DNA of 64,000 bases from Fibrobacter sp. UWR3 (GCF_900143055.1 NZ_FRCW01000013.1:21444-85443), one strand, 5' to 3'. Counted from the stretch's first letter, positions 9,477-18,483 are shown. The notes: generated from the letters alone by a model not told the origin. Numbers and translations are program-made.

Positions 9477-10191
9477 CGTTCCCCGTCTTGTGGCGAAGCC
9501 CCACGGCAGCAATAGTCAGCAAGATAAACGAGACAAGCACTATGCCGAAATACAGGTTGCTTATCCCCCAGAAAGAAACTTCATATAACTTAAGCGTAAA
9601 CTTTTTCCCGCGGGGGTGATTCCAGCCCGGCACAATCTCGACGCGCGCGACCTTTTCCTGGTGGCGCTTGTTGTATTCCTTCGACACCTGGGCGGTCTCG
9701 TACCAGAAATCGGGCGTATAGAATTCTTCCATCGGGACGGCCACGCGCTGCCTGCCCTCCTTCACGGGAACTTCCTTCAGCAAAAGCTTGAACGTCGCGG
9801 GCTTCTCGATGTCGGTCACGTCCGGGTCGAACGTCCACACCTTCACGATGACTTCGCTTATGCCCCGGGCCTCCACGTCCACGAAAACGGTATCCACGAA
9901 GGTCCAGTTCCGGTAATCCTTTTTACCCTGCGGGTCAAGGTTCCACAGGAGCCCGCACCACGCGAACTTCACGGAGTCGGCCCCGAGCATGCACGAGAAT
10001 TCGGCTTCACCGCCATTCACACTGAGGCTCGCTTCCGATGCCCCTCCATCGGAGCGGTCGTCATAACCATCGAGCGTTACGCCTTCGGGCACGGGCAACA
10101 GGTCTTCCTTGAACGAACGATCAGGGAGCAATGCGTAGGCGACAAGTATCGCAATAGCGATAAGCGCTAGAACCGCGTATGTCTTTTTCAT
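9460..10191 (-). CDS. Membrane-anchored protein with periplasmic beta domain (paralogue 2)
   Basis: 243 residues. An N-terminal anchor (YAVLALIAIAILVAYALL), a periplasmic beta-sandwich-like domain (FVDTVFVDVEARGISEVIVKV, RQRVAVPMEEF, VARVEIVPGW) and a C-terminal membrane segment (LYFGIVLVSFILLTIAAVGL) are visible. The alternating strands and the term FVDVEARG...V..WTFDPDV resemble jelly-roll carbohydrate-binding folds, but no family is certain. It starts one base after the stop of the zinc-ribbon gene and overlaps the next by 17, so translation is probably coupled. Confidence 0.72.
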   Translation of the reverse strand: MKKTYAVLALIAIAILVAYALLPDRSFKEDLLPVPEGVTLDGYDDRSDGGASEASLSVNGGEAEFSCMLGADSVKFAWCGLLWNLDPQGKKDYRNWTFVDTVFVDVEARGISEVIVKVWTFDPDVTDIEKPATFKLLLKEVPVKEGRQRVAVPMEEFYTPDFWYETAQVSKEYNKRHQEKVARVEIVPGWNHPRGKKFTLKLYEVSFWGISNLYFGIVLVSFILLTIAAVGLRHKTGNDESKK

Positions 10192-10192
10192 C

Positions 10193-10693
10193 TTATTCGA
10201 ATATCTTCTTCAGGTGGAGGTTGTACTGTATCTCGTCCAAGGGGTCGACCTCGGGCATTTTTTCTCCAAACCACTTGTTTACCAGCGCATCGATTGCACG
10301 GATAAAGAAGAAATGATGCTTCCCGCTGCTCGGTTTCTGGAATGGCGAATCCAGCGTACGCTTCAGAATCGCAAGCATCTGCGAGGGCGGCAGGTGGAAC
10401 ATCTTGCAACAGGTCGTCACCTTGCCGGGAATCCCGTAGTCGGGAATATTGCCGTCCACAAGAGGCTCGCCGTGGTCTATGCAGCAGGCCCCAGCCATGT
10501 CGGGATCGGGCGCGTTTTTTGCCTTGAGGGCATTATACCACATCTCGCGGGAACGGTCGGGAATGTCGCCACGCAGCGCCATCGTCTGGTCGCACGGGAA
10601 AAACGTCGAGAAGCACTTGGGGCAAATGCGCAGGTCCAGATGGCCTATCTTCGACGCCACCACCTCTGTTTTGCAAAACGGACAATTACTCAT
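10193..10693 (-). CDS. Zinc-ribbon protein, function unknown
   Basis: 166 residues. The N-terminus has two zinc-knuckle pairs, CPFC (4-7) and CPKC (about 24-27), as in TFIIB-type ribbon proteins. A second Cys/His set follows (CCIDHG, TTCCKMFHLPP). The remaining part is helical and ends LHLKKIFE. No catalytic motif is recognised. It is the first gene of the minus cluster running to the AI-2E permease, and its product may recruit or regulate the membrane proteins; that is only a guess from context. Confidence 0.7.
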   Translation of the reverse strand: MSNCPFCKTEVVASKIGHLDLRICPKCFSTFFPCDQTMALRGDIPDRSREMWYNALKAKNAPDPDMAGACCIDHGEPLVDGNIPDYGIPGKVTTCCKMFHLPPSQMLAILKRTLDSPFQKPSSGKHHFFFIRAIDALVNKWFGEKMPEVDPLDEIQYNLHLKKIFE

Positions 10694-10753
10694 GTAAGGG
10701 AATATAGCAAATATGTAGCATAACCGCCCGCAACTAATATTTATATTTATCGT

Positions 10754-12727
10754 ATGCGTTACGGTGACATTTCTACATTCCAGAGTGGCGTTGCCATCCC
10801 CCTGTTTAGCCTTCGCAGCAAGTCCGGGGTCGGCATCGGCGAATATCTAGACCTTATCCCGTTTGCCAAGTGGTGCAAACTGTGCGATTTCAACATTATC
10901 CAGCTTTTGCCGGTAAACGATACCGGAGCGGAGGCAAGCCCCTACAGCGCACGCAGCGCGTTCGCCCTGAACCCCGTGTTCATCAACATACAGGCGGTGA
11001 GCGGCTCCAGCGAGTTCGAAGACGAAATCGAGCAGGCGAAAGACGAATTCGACAACCAGGAACGGATAGACTACTACAAGATTTCTACCTGGAAGCGCAA
11101 CATCCTCAAGAAGATTTTCAACAACCGCTACGACCAGCTGAAAAAGGACAAGGAACTCCAGAAGTGGATTGACGCGAACGCCTGGGCAAAGGGGTACTGC
11201 GCGTATGCCATGCTCAAGGCGCAGAACGGAGAATCGAGCTGGAAGGACTGGAAAAAATACCAGAACCCGACCGCCGAAGACATCGAGAAACTCTGGAGCA
11301 AGAACCAGAAAGAGATGCTCTACCAGGCATGGATGCAGTTTATCGCCGAAATGCAGTTTACCGCCGCGGTAAACGAAATCTCGAAGCTCGGCATCCACGT
11401 GAAGGGCGACATTCCTATCCTCATCAACGAGGACAGCGCCGACGTGTGGGCCAACCGCAACTACTTCTCGCTCGACGACCGCGCGGGCGCACCTCCCGAC
11501 ATGTTCAGCTACAGCGGGCAGAACTGGGGATTCCCCACCTACCGCTGGGACGTGCTCGAGAAGGACGGATTCCGCTGGTGGAAGGACCGCCTCGCACAGG
11601 CAAGCAAGTTCTACCATGCCTACCGCATTGACCACGTGCTCGGTTTCTTCCGCATCTGGTCAATCCCGCAGCGCGAAGTTACAGGCATCCTCGGCAGGTT
11701 CAACCCGTGCATCCCGCTTACCTGGGATCTGCTCCACAGCGCGGGCTTCAGCCGCGAGACCCTCGAATACCTGCGCCGCCCGAACTACTCCGTAGACCAG
11801 CTGCGCGAATTCCTGGGCGACGAGACCGAGAACCTCATTTCCGTGTACTTCGAGAACCTCCCGAACGAGGCGACCCGCTTCGTGTTCAAGCCCGAGTTCT
11901 ACAGCGAGCGCGCCATTACCAGCCTCGACGAACCGCAGAGCGTGAAGGATGCGCTTCTGAAGGTCTACTGGAACCGCATATTTATCCCGGCGGGCGACGA
12001 GAACACGTTCTACCCGTTCTGGTACTGGTACAACCAGCCCGTGCTCGCCACGCTCCCGCAGAACGAGCAGGAAACCCTCAAGCGCCTCATTCACGAGAAC
12101 GAAGCCGCGCAGGAAGGCCTGTGGGAACAGAACGCCACCAAGCTGCTCTCCGTACTCGCGAACGAGACCGACATGCTCGTATGCGCCGAAGACCTCGGTG
12201 CCGTACCGCACTGCGTTCCGGTGGTGCTCAAGAAGCTCAATATTCTTTCGCTGCGTATTGAACGCTGGGCCCGCAACTGGGATGCACCGTACAGCCCGTA
12301 CTACGACATGGCGGAATACCCGCGACTCTCCGTGTGCACCACGAGCTGCCACGATACCTCGAGCCTGCGCGGGCTCTGGACGGAGCCCGATTTTGACCGT
12401 GACCTCTACTGGTCGCACGCGCAGCTTTCCGGCACCGCGCCCGAAACGCTCACGCCTCCGGTGGTCCGCGACATCCTCGCGCACGTGTTCTCCACGAACA
12501 GCCTGTTCTGCATTTTGCCCGTACAGGACTACTTCGCGCTTTCCTCGACACTTTCCGAAGTGCCCGCCGAAGAGGAACGCGTGAACATCCCGGGTACCGT
12601 TGGCGGCAAGAACTGGACGTACAGGATTCCCGTAACCGTCGAGGAACTCGAGTCGAACAACTCGCTCAATTCCGAAATCCGCAAGCTGGTCGACACCCGC
12701 AGGCGCCGCCCCATGTGGAAAATCTAA
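10754..12727 (+). CDS. malQ: 4-alpha-glucanotransferase (amylomaltase)
   Basis: 657 residues, GH77. The enzyme transfers maltodextrin segments between alpha-1,4-glucans and releases glucose, acting in glycogen and maltodextrin turnover. The three catalytic regions are visible: the nucleophile Asp in RIDHVLGFFR (about 290), the acid/base Glu in CAEDLGAVP (about 477) and the transition-state Asp in TSCHDTSSLRG (about 532). N-terminal SGVGIGEYLDL and SPYSARSAFALNP are also typical. An insertion near 90-180 places it nearer the long, plant DPE2-like type, but no starch-binding domains precede it. There is no Shine-Dalgarno; a TATATT ends 7 bases before the ATG. A GH13 gene follows 13 bases downstream. 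Confidence 0.93.
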   Translation: MRYGDISTFQSGVAIPLFSLRSKSGVGIGEYLDLIPFAKWCKLCDFNIIQLLPVNDTGAEASPYSARSAFALNPVFINIQAVSGSSEFEDEIEQAKDEFDNQERIDYYKISTWKRNILKKIFNNRYDQLKKDKELQKWIDANAWAKGYCAYAMLKAQNGESSWKDWKKYQNPTAEDIEKLWSKNQKEMLYQAWMQFIAEMQFTAAVNEISKLGIHVKGDIPILINEDSADVWANRNYFSLDDRAGAPPDMFSYSGQNWGFPTYRWDVLEKDGFRWWKDRLAQASKFYHAYRIDHVLGFFRIWSIPQREVTGILGRFNPCIPLTWDLLHSAGFSRETLEYLRRPNYSVDQLREFLGDETENLISVYFENLPNEATRFVFKPEFYSERAITSLDEPQSVKDALLKVYWNRIFIPAGDENTFYPFWYWYNQPVLATLPQNEQETLKRLIHENEAAQEGLWEQNATKLLSVLANETDMLVCAEDLGAVPHCVPVVLKKLNILSLRIERWARNWDAPYSPYYDMAEYPRLSVCTTSCHDTSSLRGLWTEPDFDRDLYWSHAQLSGTAPETLTPPVVRDILAHVFSTNSLFCILPVQDYFALSSTLSEVPAEEERVNIPGTVGGKNWTYRIPVTVEELESNNSLNSEIRKLVDTRRRRPMWKI

Positions 12728-12740
12728 TCCCGCGCCGCCC

Positions 12741-14000
12741 ATGAACGTTCCTGCCTGGGTCAAAGACGCTATCTTCTATCAGATTTTCCCTGATAGGTTC
12801 TGTCGTAGCCCCAAATACAGTGCCGTAGGCAAGTTCGTGCAATGGGACAGCAAGCCCACACGCACGAACATGTTCGGCGGGAACCTCGCGGGCATTACCG
12901 ACAAACTAAAGTACATCGCAGATCTCGGCGCGACGGCGATTTACCTGTGCCCGATTTTCAAGAGCAATTCCAACCACCGCTACCATACGGTGGACTACTT
13001 TGAGATAGACCCGGTCCTCGGCACGCTCAAGGATTTCGACAACCTTGTAAAGAAGGCGCACGCCCTCGGGCTCCGTGTCATCCTGGACGGAGTGTTCAAC
13101 CATTGCTCCCGCGGGTTCTTCCAGTTCAACAGCCTCATGGAACTCGGGGAAGACTCCCCCTACGTCGACTGGTTCCACGTGCACAGCTGGCCCATACACG
13201 CCTACTCGGGCAAGCCGAATTACGAATGCTGGTGGAACTACCCCGCCCTCCCGAAATTCAATACGGACTGCGCGGACGTGCGCGAATACCTGTTCAGCGT
13301 CGCCGAATACTGGACAAAGCGCGGCATAGACGGCTGGCGGCTCGACGTACCGAACGAAATCGACGACGATAGTTTTTGGCAGGAATTCCGCAGGCGCGTG
13401 AAGGCGATAAACCCAGAGGCCTACATCGTGGGCGAAATCTGGGACAATCCCGAGCGCTGGCTCAAAGGCGACCAGTTCGACGGCGTCATGAACTACCCGT
13501 TCCGCAAGGCGGTAATGCAGTACCTCTTCGACGAGAATCCCATTTCCACAGGGGAATTCTGCGAGAAGGTGCGCAGCGCGTTCCCCGAGAACCGCTTCGG
13601 TACCCCGATGAACCTGCTCGGGAGCCACGACACCACCCGCATCGCATCGCAACCCCGCACGAGCCCCGAACGCATTAGGCTCGCGCTCGCCCTGCTGTTC
13701 TTTATGCCCGGAGCCCCCTGCATCTACTACGGCGACGAAATCGGCATGGAAGGCGGCAAGGACCCCGACTGCAGGCGAGCATTCCCGTGGGACCAGCTGA
13801 AGGCCCGCAAGGCGCTGCCCATCTACAAGTTTATCCGCGAGCTCACCCGCATGCGCCGCGAAAACCCCGTACTCCGCGACGGGAAGGTGCAAATCGAGAG
13901 CGACAAGGCGGGCTTTACCGTCACGCGCACCCTCGGCAAAAAGAAGATGGCGCTAGCCGTAACGCTCACCGGGAGCGAGCCCAAATTTAAGATAAAGTAA
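12741..14000 (+). CDS. GH13 alpha-glucan hydrolase (neopullulanase/cyclomaltodextrinase-like)
   Basis: 419 residues without signal peptide, so probably cytoplasmic. It starts with DAIFYQIFPDRF and GGNLAGI and has the conserved GH13 regions: DGVFNHC (region I), GWRLDVPNE with the nucleophile Asp (about 197), VGEIW with the acid/base Glu (about 231) and GSHDTTR (about 295). YYGDEIGMEGG and DCRRAFPW are typical of the neopullulanase/cyclomaltodextrinase subgroup. The N-terminal dimerisation domain common in that group is absent. It lies 13 bases after malQ, and together they would degrade imported or stored maltodextrins. Exact substrate preference cannot be told. Confidence 0.88.
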   Translation: MNVPAWVKDAIFYQIFPDRFCRSPKYSAVGKFVQWDSKPTRTNMFGGNLAGITDKLKYIADLGATAIYLCPIFKSNSNHRYHTVDYFEIDPVLGTLKDFDNLVKKAHALGLRVILDGVFNHCSRGFFQFNSLMELGEDSPYVDWFHVHSWPIHAYSGKPNYECWWNYPALPKFNTDCADVREYLFSVAEYWTKRGIDGWRLDVPNEIDDDSFWQEFRRRVKAINPEAYIVGEIWDNPERWLKGDQFDGVMNYPFRKAVMQYLFDENPISTGEFCEKVRSAFPENRFGTPMNLLGSHDTTRIASQPRTSPERIRLALALLFFMPGAPCIYYGDEIGMEGGKDPDCRRAFPWDQLKARKALPIYKFIRELTRMRRENPVLRDGKVQIESDKAGFTVTRTLGKKKMALAVTLTGSEPKFKIK

Positions 14001-14023
14001 TATTAGCATTGAGGAATAGGAGT

Positions 14024-15040
14024 ATGACAATCAACAAACAATCTCTTGCCGGCATCCTGCTTTTGACCATGGCATTTGCACTTGCCGCCTGCGGCGACGA
14101 CGACAGCAGTTTCGCCCCGCGTGACGAGGAGTCGTCTAGTAGCAGTTCCGCGCAGTCGTCATCCTCGGCTCCGGTCGAGGATCTGTCGAGTAGCAGCGTG
14201 CGCTCGTCATCCTCGGCTCCGGTCGAGGATCTATCCAGCAGCTCCGTCAAGTCCTCTTCCAGCGTTGCGTCTAGTAGTTCTGCGAAATCTTCGTCTAGTG
14301 CAAAGTCTAGTTCGTCTTTTGTACTTGATACTGCGAGACTTTGTACTCCAGGATATGCTTATTGCAATCGGTCTCTTGGTGCTGATAGTTTACAAGCGGG
14401 CGCCTATAGAAAGTTTACGGACAGAAGAAACGGACGCTCTTACTTTTATTTGACCATCAATGGAACAAATAAGGACGGTGAAGCCGCTTCTGTAACGGTA
14501 ATGGTGGAAAATCTGAACATCGGGGAAATGGTCTCTGGAGACAAGGACCAATCAAATGACTCCAAGATTGAACGCTATTGCTATGAAAATGATGAATCAA
14601 ATTGTGAGGAATATGGTGGCCTCTACCAGTGGGCGGAGGCGATGCAACTGCCGAGCGAATGCAACACCAAGAGCTGCGTTGACCAGATTAAGCCGAACCA
14701 CCGGGGAATCTGCCCGGAAGGCTGGCGTTTGCTGACTTACGATGATTTTTACATTGTAGTTCATGCAGATGGAAATAGGCATGGGGTTGAGGATGTGCGT
14801 GCCATGGGATTTGGCGGGTACAACTATAGCGGATACAGCTTGATTGGGGCTGGATACAATTGGGGTTATAAGTTTACAAGTGTAGAAGAATCTACATATT
14901 GGTTTTATCCAGAAGAGTCGTTTGATTATCCTGATGAGGGCGCTTTCGCTGGATCTCAAGGAAAGTCCTCTGCGGGATTTTCTATGGAAAATCAGTATAA
15001 AACTTATGGTTTCTCTGTTCGTTGCGTGATGGTTGAATAA
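14024..15040 (+). CDS. Lipoprotein with poly-Ser linker and FISUMP domain
   Basis: 338 residues from the ATG at 14024 (GAGGAA 8 bases upstream). A signal peptide ends in the lipobox LAAC, then follows a Ser-rich linker of SSSS blocks (residues about 35-100), then a domain with VMVENLNIGE, YGGLYQWAEAMQLP, GICPEGWRLLTYDDF and YGFSVRCVMVE. This is the Fibrobacter succinogenes major paralogous domain (TIGR02145), a C-type-lectin-like extracellular module amplified in this genus. Role on the cell surface unknown. The linker contains a 48-bp in-frame duplication. The codon use of the FISUMP part is more A+T-rich than the amylase gene before it. Confidence 0.93.
   Translation: MTINKQSLAGILLLTMAFALAACGDDDSSFAPRDEESSSSSSAQSSSSAPVEDLSSSSVRSSSSAPVEDLSSSSVKSSSSVASSSSAKSSSSAKSSSSFVLDTARLCTPGYAYCNRSLGADSLQAGAYRKFTDRRNGRSYFYLTINGTNKDGEAASVTVMVENLNIGEMVSGDKDQSNDSKIERYCYENDESNCEEYGGLYQWAEAMQLPSECNTKSCVDQIKPNHRGICPEGWRLLTYDDFYIVVHADGNRHGVEDVRAMGFGGYNYSGYSLIGAGYNWGYKFTSVEESTYWFYPEESFDYPDEGAFAGSQGKSSAGFSMENQYKTYGFSVRCVMVE
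14156..14251 (+). repeat. 48-bp tandem duplication in Ser-rich linker
   Basis: Two units of 48 bp (starting 14156 and 14204). The first 29 bases are identical in both, encoding SSSSAPVEDL, with drifted ends. The linker may change length by slippage in steps of 16 codons. Confidence 0.85.
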
Positions 15041-15106
15041 CCGTTAATCTAAACAAAATTTTTAACAAATAAACAAGGCTGTCTTGAACAGCCCATTGGG
15101 GTTCGT

Positions 15107-15193
15107 ATGTCCAAAAAGGTCAACAAGAAAAAAAACACTCGTAACAACTACAAAATCGAATCGCTTGAACCGCGCCTGATGATGGATGCCTAG
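15107..15193 (+). CDS. Orphan 28-residue peptide with LEPR-XLL-like motif
   Basis: A short ORF below the usual cutoffs: a Lys/Asn-rich start (MSKKVNKKKNTRNN) followed by YKIESLEPRLMMDA and a stop. LEPRxLLDA/LEPRxLLSA is the N-terminal signature (LEPR-XLL) of very large secreted or surface proteins, where it sits at residues about 15-40 and is followed by hundreds of residues. Here the frame stops right after the motif, and the frame beyond is closed again six codons later. It is either the remnant of a lost giant adhesin or a stand-alone peptide. A weak GGGG precedes the ATG. Confidence 0.55.
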   Translation: MSKKVNKKKNTRNNYKIESLEPRLMMDA

Positions 15194-15781
15194 AAACATC
15201 TCCTTGCAGTTTAATAAGATACCCGCGGTTCGCGAAGGCCGCAGTGATTAACAATCACAAGGCTTTCGCAGCGCCTGATTCTTGCATGTTCCTGCAATAA
15301 GCGGTCCCGTTCCAAAAACACACTCGTGTTTTTTTGCGGAGAGAGGGCGTTTTGCAAAGCAAACAATGGAACGAAGTGATTTTGTTTGCGTGCGAAATGC
15401 CCCTCGAAGCAAACAATATTCACTTACGGGGGGTTGCAGAACCCCCGTGCGTTCGGCCATAGCCAATTGCACAAGTGCATTGGCTGCGGCACTCACTTCT
15501 GGGGGTTTTAGGGGGTGGAACCCCTTAGGCGAGGGGGCACTGGAAGACGACTTGGACGCGTTGAAAAGATCCCCGCCTGCGCGGGGATGACGAGAAGGGT
15601 CGCGGGGATGACGAGATGGGTCCCGGGGATGACGAGAAGGGTCGCGGGGGAGGCCTCCCCCCCCCCCTTTTACTCTATAATAGCATACTTTTCTAAGTTC
15701 TAAGTTCTAAGTTCTGCCTACTATTTTTCTACATTTGACCCGCAACTAAATGCGTATTAATGCCTTATTAAGGGATTACAG
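15194..15781. other. Gene-free, repeat-rich spacer
   Basis: 588 bases with no credible gene. It holds G-run and C-run palindromes (GGGGGTTGCAGAACCCCC at about 15426, GGGGGAGGCCTCCCCC at 15646), a 21-bp tandem repeat (15581-15643), a C-run at about 15656 and a 7-bp tandem repeat TTCTAAG x3 at 15691-15711. The promoter of secDF should lie at its right end; TTGACC at 15735-15740 is the only -35-like box I see. Confidence 0.7.
15581..15643. repeat. 21-bp tandem repeat, three units
   Basis: GCGGGGATGACGAGAAGGGTC repeated three times (15581, 15602, 15623) with one or two changes per unit, running on into GCGGGGG. It is the source of a spurious Arg/Met/Thr-rich reading frame. Confidence 0.9.
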
Positions 15782-18424
15782 ATGAACAAACATAAATTCG
15801 GCATGCGAGAATTCTTCATTCTCCTCGTCATTGCACTCTCGGCCTACACGGTTTGGCCCTCTATTCAGGTTCACTCCAAGAAGGGTGACGAAAAGAAGGC
15901 CTTCCTCAAGGAAAATCCGAAACTTTCTTCCAGGTCCATCAATTTCGGCCTCGACCTCGCCGGCGGTACGAGCATTACGCTCCAGATCGACAAGTCCGGT
16001 CTCAAGGAAGACGACGATATCCAGGACATCCAGAAGCAGTCCCTCGAAATCATCCGTAACCGCGTTGACCAGTACGGTCTTTCCGAACCGCAGATTTCGC
16101 CCTCCGGCGACGACCGTATTTTGGTCGAACTTGCCGGCGTAGACGATTCTACCGCAAAGGCCCTCGTGGGTTCCACCGCAAAGCTTGAATTCAAGATTCT
16201 CGCCGAGGCGGAAAAGTTCAATACGGTAACGACGCTCCTGAACCAGTACCTGACCCGCCAGACCACCGACGTGGCCAGCGATTCTACGGTTGCCGACTCC
16301 GCCGCCGCGGATTCTACGGTCGCCAAGGTCGATTCTGCCAAGGATACCGCCAAGGCCCTCTCCGACGAAGAACTGCTCGGCGGTTCCGTCCAGACGGCAA
16401 AGGCTGAAGATTCCACCGTTTCTGACTCCGCCGCCGAAACCGTACCGGCATCCGAGGTCGGCAAGGCTTTCAGCGATTACTACCTCCAGTTCGGCAACGG
16501 CGGGTTCATCGCCGAAGAGAACATCGAGAAGGTCAAGAAGATTCTTGAACTCGAAGGCGTCAAGAAGCTCATCCCGCGTGACGTCGCCTTTGCCTTCGGT
16601 AGCGGCCTCGAAAAGATTAACCGCGATTCCCCGGTCAAGGCCAAGCGCCTCTACCTCCTCAAGCGTCGTGCAGAAATGGGTGGCGACGACATCGTCGATG
16701 CCCGCCCGGAACGTGTTGCTGACGGTGTGAGCGCCGGTGAAGTTGCCGTCAAGCTCCGCTTCGGCGGCATCGGCCCCAAGAAGTTCTCCGCCGTTACGGC
16801 CGCGAACATCAACAAGCAGATGGCCATCGTGCTCGACAACCAGGTCATTAGCGCCCCGGTCATCAGGGATCGCATCCCGAACGGCGACGCCCAGATTACC
16901 GGCCTCGACGACATGGCCGAAGCCAACCGCCTCGCCGTCGTGCTCCGCGCGGGTGCCCTCAAGGCCCCGATGAAGATTATCGAAAGCCGCAGCGTGGGTG
17001 CCACCCTCGGTGAAGAGAACATCTCCCAGGGCTTCGGTTCCGGCGCTATCGGTCTCATCATCTGCTTGCTCTTCATGGTGGCCTACTACCGCCTGGGCGG
17101 CCTTATCGCAAGCCTCGGTATGATTATCAACACGCTCGTGACCGCCGCCGTGATGTCGCTCTTCAACGCGACCCTCACGCTCCCCGGTATCGCAGGCTTC
17201 ATCCTCGTCGTGGGTATGTCTCTCGACGCGAACGTGATTATCTACGAACGCATCCGTGAAGAACTCAAGAACGGCCTTACCGCCCGCGCTGCCGTGGCGA
17301 AGGGTTACGAACGTGCATTTACCGCGATTCTCGACTCCAACCTCACCACCGTGCTTACCGGCCTTATCCTCTACAAGATTGGTACCGGCTCCGTGAAGGG
17401 TTTCGGTCTTACGCTTACTATCGGTATCCTCACCTCGCTCTTCTGCGCCATCACCGTGACCCGTGCAGTGCTCGACTGGAAACTCGCCAAGCGCGACGCC
17501 ACCACGCTCTCCATCGGTAACGGCATCAAGGCCATCAACGAGGCGAACCTCCAGATTATCCCGCACCGCAAGCGTTTCGGCCTCATTTCGACCATTCTCA
17601 TCATCGCTTCCATCGCATGCATCGCCATCAAGGGATTCGACTTCAGCATCGACTTCACCGGCGGCCAGGTCTACACCATCCAGTACCAGGACAACGCCAA
17701 GCACGAGACCGACCTGAACAAGGCCCTCTCCGCGGCAGGCATCTCCGGCACGAAGGTCCGTTCTCTGGGCGGTACTTCCGCGAACTCCTACCAGGTGAGC
17801 CTCCGTACCGACGACGCTAACTTCGAAACCACCATGGCCAAGGCCTTCGAGGCCGCCGGCCAGAAGTGCGAAATCGTTGCCAAGGACACCGTGGGTCCGA
17901 CCATCGGTGCAGAACTCCGCTTCAACGCTATCTTGTCCGTAATCCTCGCCTGGCTCGGAATCCTGCTCTACGTGTGGTTCCGTTTCGGCAAGTTCGGTCT
18001 TGGCTTCGGCGTGGCCGCAGTGCTCGGCCTCGTGCACGATACCATCATCACGCTCGGCTTCATCTCGGCATTCAGCCTCTCCTTCGACGGCGCCCTCATC
18101 GCATCGCTCCTGACAATGATTGGTTACTCCGTGAACGATACCATCGTGAACTTCGACCGTATCCGTGAAAACACGAGCGTCTACGGTTCCGCGAACTTCG
18201 GCGAAACCATCAACCGCTCCTTGAACCAGTGCTTCAGCCGTACCATGGTGACCTCCCTCACGACTTTGTTCGTGTGCGTGATCCTCGCCGTGATGGGCGG
18301 TTCCTCCATCCGCGACTTCGGCCTCGTGCAGTGCTTCGGTATCCTCATCGGTACCTACTCCTCCGTGTGCATCTGCTCTCCGATTGTTCTGTGGTGGTCC
18401 AACCGCTTCAAGAAGGGCGTGTAA
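15782..18424 (+). CDS. secDF: Protein translocase SecD-SecF fusion
   Basis: 880 residues. SecDF uses the proton gradient to pull secreted proteins through SecYEG. SecD half: first membrane helix, GLDLAGGTSITLQID, RNRVDQYGLSEPQI, then five helices with FILVVGMSLDANVIIYERI. SecF half: from about residue 615, GFDFSIDFTGGQVYTIQY and IGYSVNDTIVNFDRIREN. The two halves are fused in one chain, as in several phyla. Odd: the first periplasmic region carries an extra low-complexity stretch rich in Asp, Ser, Thr, Ala (residues about 163-222, with repeated DSTV.DSAA). AAGGGA lies 8 bases before the ATG. Confidence 0.96.
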   Translation: MNKHKFGMREFFILLVIALSAYTVWPSIQVHSKKGDEKKAFLKENPKLSSRSINFGLDLAGGTSITLQIDKSGLKEDDDIQDIQKQSLEIIRNRVDQYGLSEPQISPSGDDRILVELAGVDDSTAKALVGSTAKLEFKILAEAEKFNTVTTLLNQYLTRQTTDVASDSTVADSAAADSTVAKVDSAKDTAKALSDEELLGGSVQTAKAEDSTVSDSAAETVPASEVGKAFSDYYLQFGNGGFIAEENIEKVKKILELEGVKKLIPRDVAFAFGSGLEKINRDSPVKAKRLYLLKRRAEMGGDDIVDARPERVADGVSAGEVAVKLRFGGIGPKKFSAVTAANINKQMAIVLDNQVISAPVIRDRIPNGDAQITGLDDMAEANRLAVVLRAGALKAPMKIIESRSVGATLGEENISQGFGSGAIGLIICLLFMVAYYRLGGLIASLGMIINTLVTAAVMSLFNATLTLPGIAGFILVVGMSLDANVIIYERIREELKNGLTARAAVAKGYERAFTAILDSNLTTVLTGLILYKIGTGSVKGFGLTLTIGILTSLFCAITVTRAVLDWKLAKRDATTLSIGNGIKAINEANLQIIPHRKRFGLISTILIIASIACIAIKGFDFSIDFTGGQVYTIQYQDNAKHETDLNKALSAAGISGTKVRSLGGTSANSYQVSLRTDDANFETTMAKAFEAAGQKCEIVAKDTVGPTIGAELRFNAILSVILAWLGILLYVWFRFGKFGLGFGVAAVLGLVHDTIITLGFISAFSLSFDGALIASLLTMIGYSVNDTIVNFDRIRENTSVYGSANFGETINRSLNQCFSRTMVTSLTTLFVCVILAVMGGSSIRDFGLVQCFGILIGTYSSVCICSPIVLWWSNRFKKGV

Positions 18425-18434
18425 TACCCGATTG

Positions 18435-18482
18435 TCATCCTCGCGACCTGTGGTGAGCGTAGTCGAACCAAGGCGAGGATCT
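18435..18482. repeat. Interspersed ATCCTCGC...GCGAGGAT repeat
   Basis: An imperfect inverted repeat: GTCATCCTCGCGACC...GGTGAGCGTAGTCGAACC...GCGAGGATCT. It belongs to the same family as the GTCATCCTGAGCG...GTCGAAGGATCT copies at 37937 and 58423. It lies directly 3' of secDF. Confidence 0.65.
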
Positions 18483-18483
18483 A

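Noticed and set aside
15515..15703. 62-codon frame with repeated GMTRR
   Set aside because: It is generated by the 21-bp tandem repeat and has no start signal.
15776..18037. 753-codon open frame on the minus strand opposite secDF
   Set aside because: Acidic, low-complexity translation (repeats of Glu, Gly, Asp, Val, His) with no domain; it is the antisense shadow of a G+C-rich gene.
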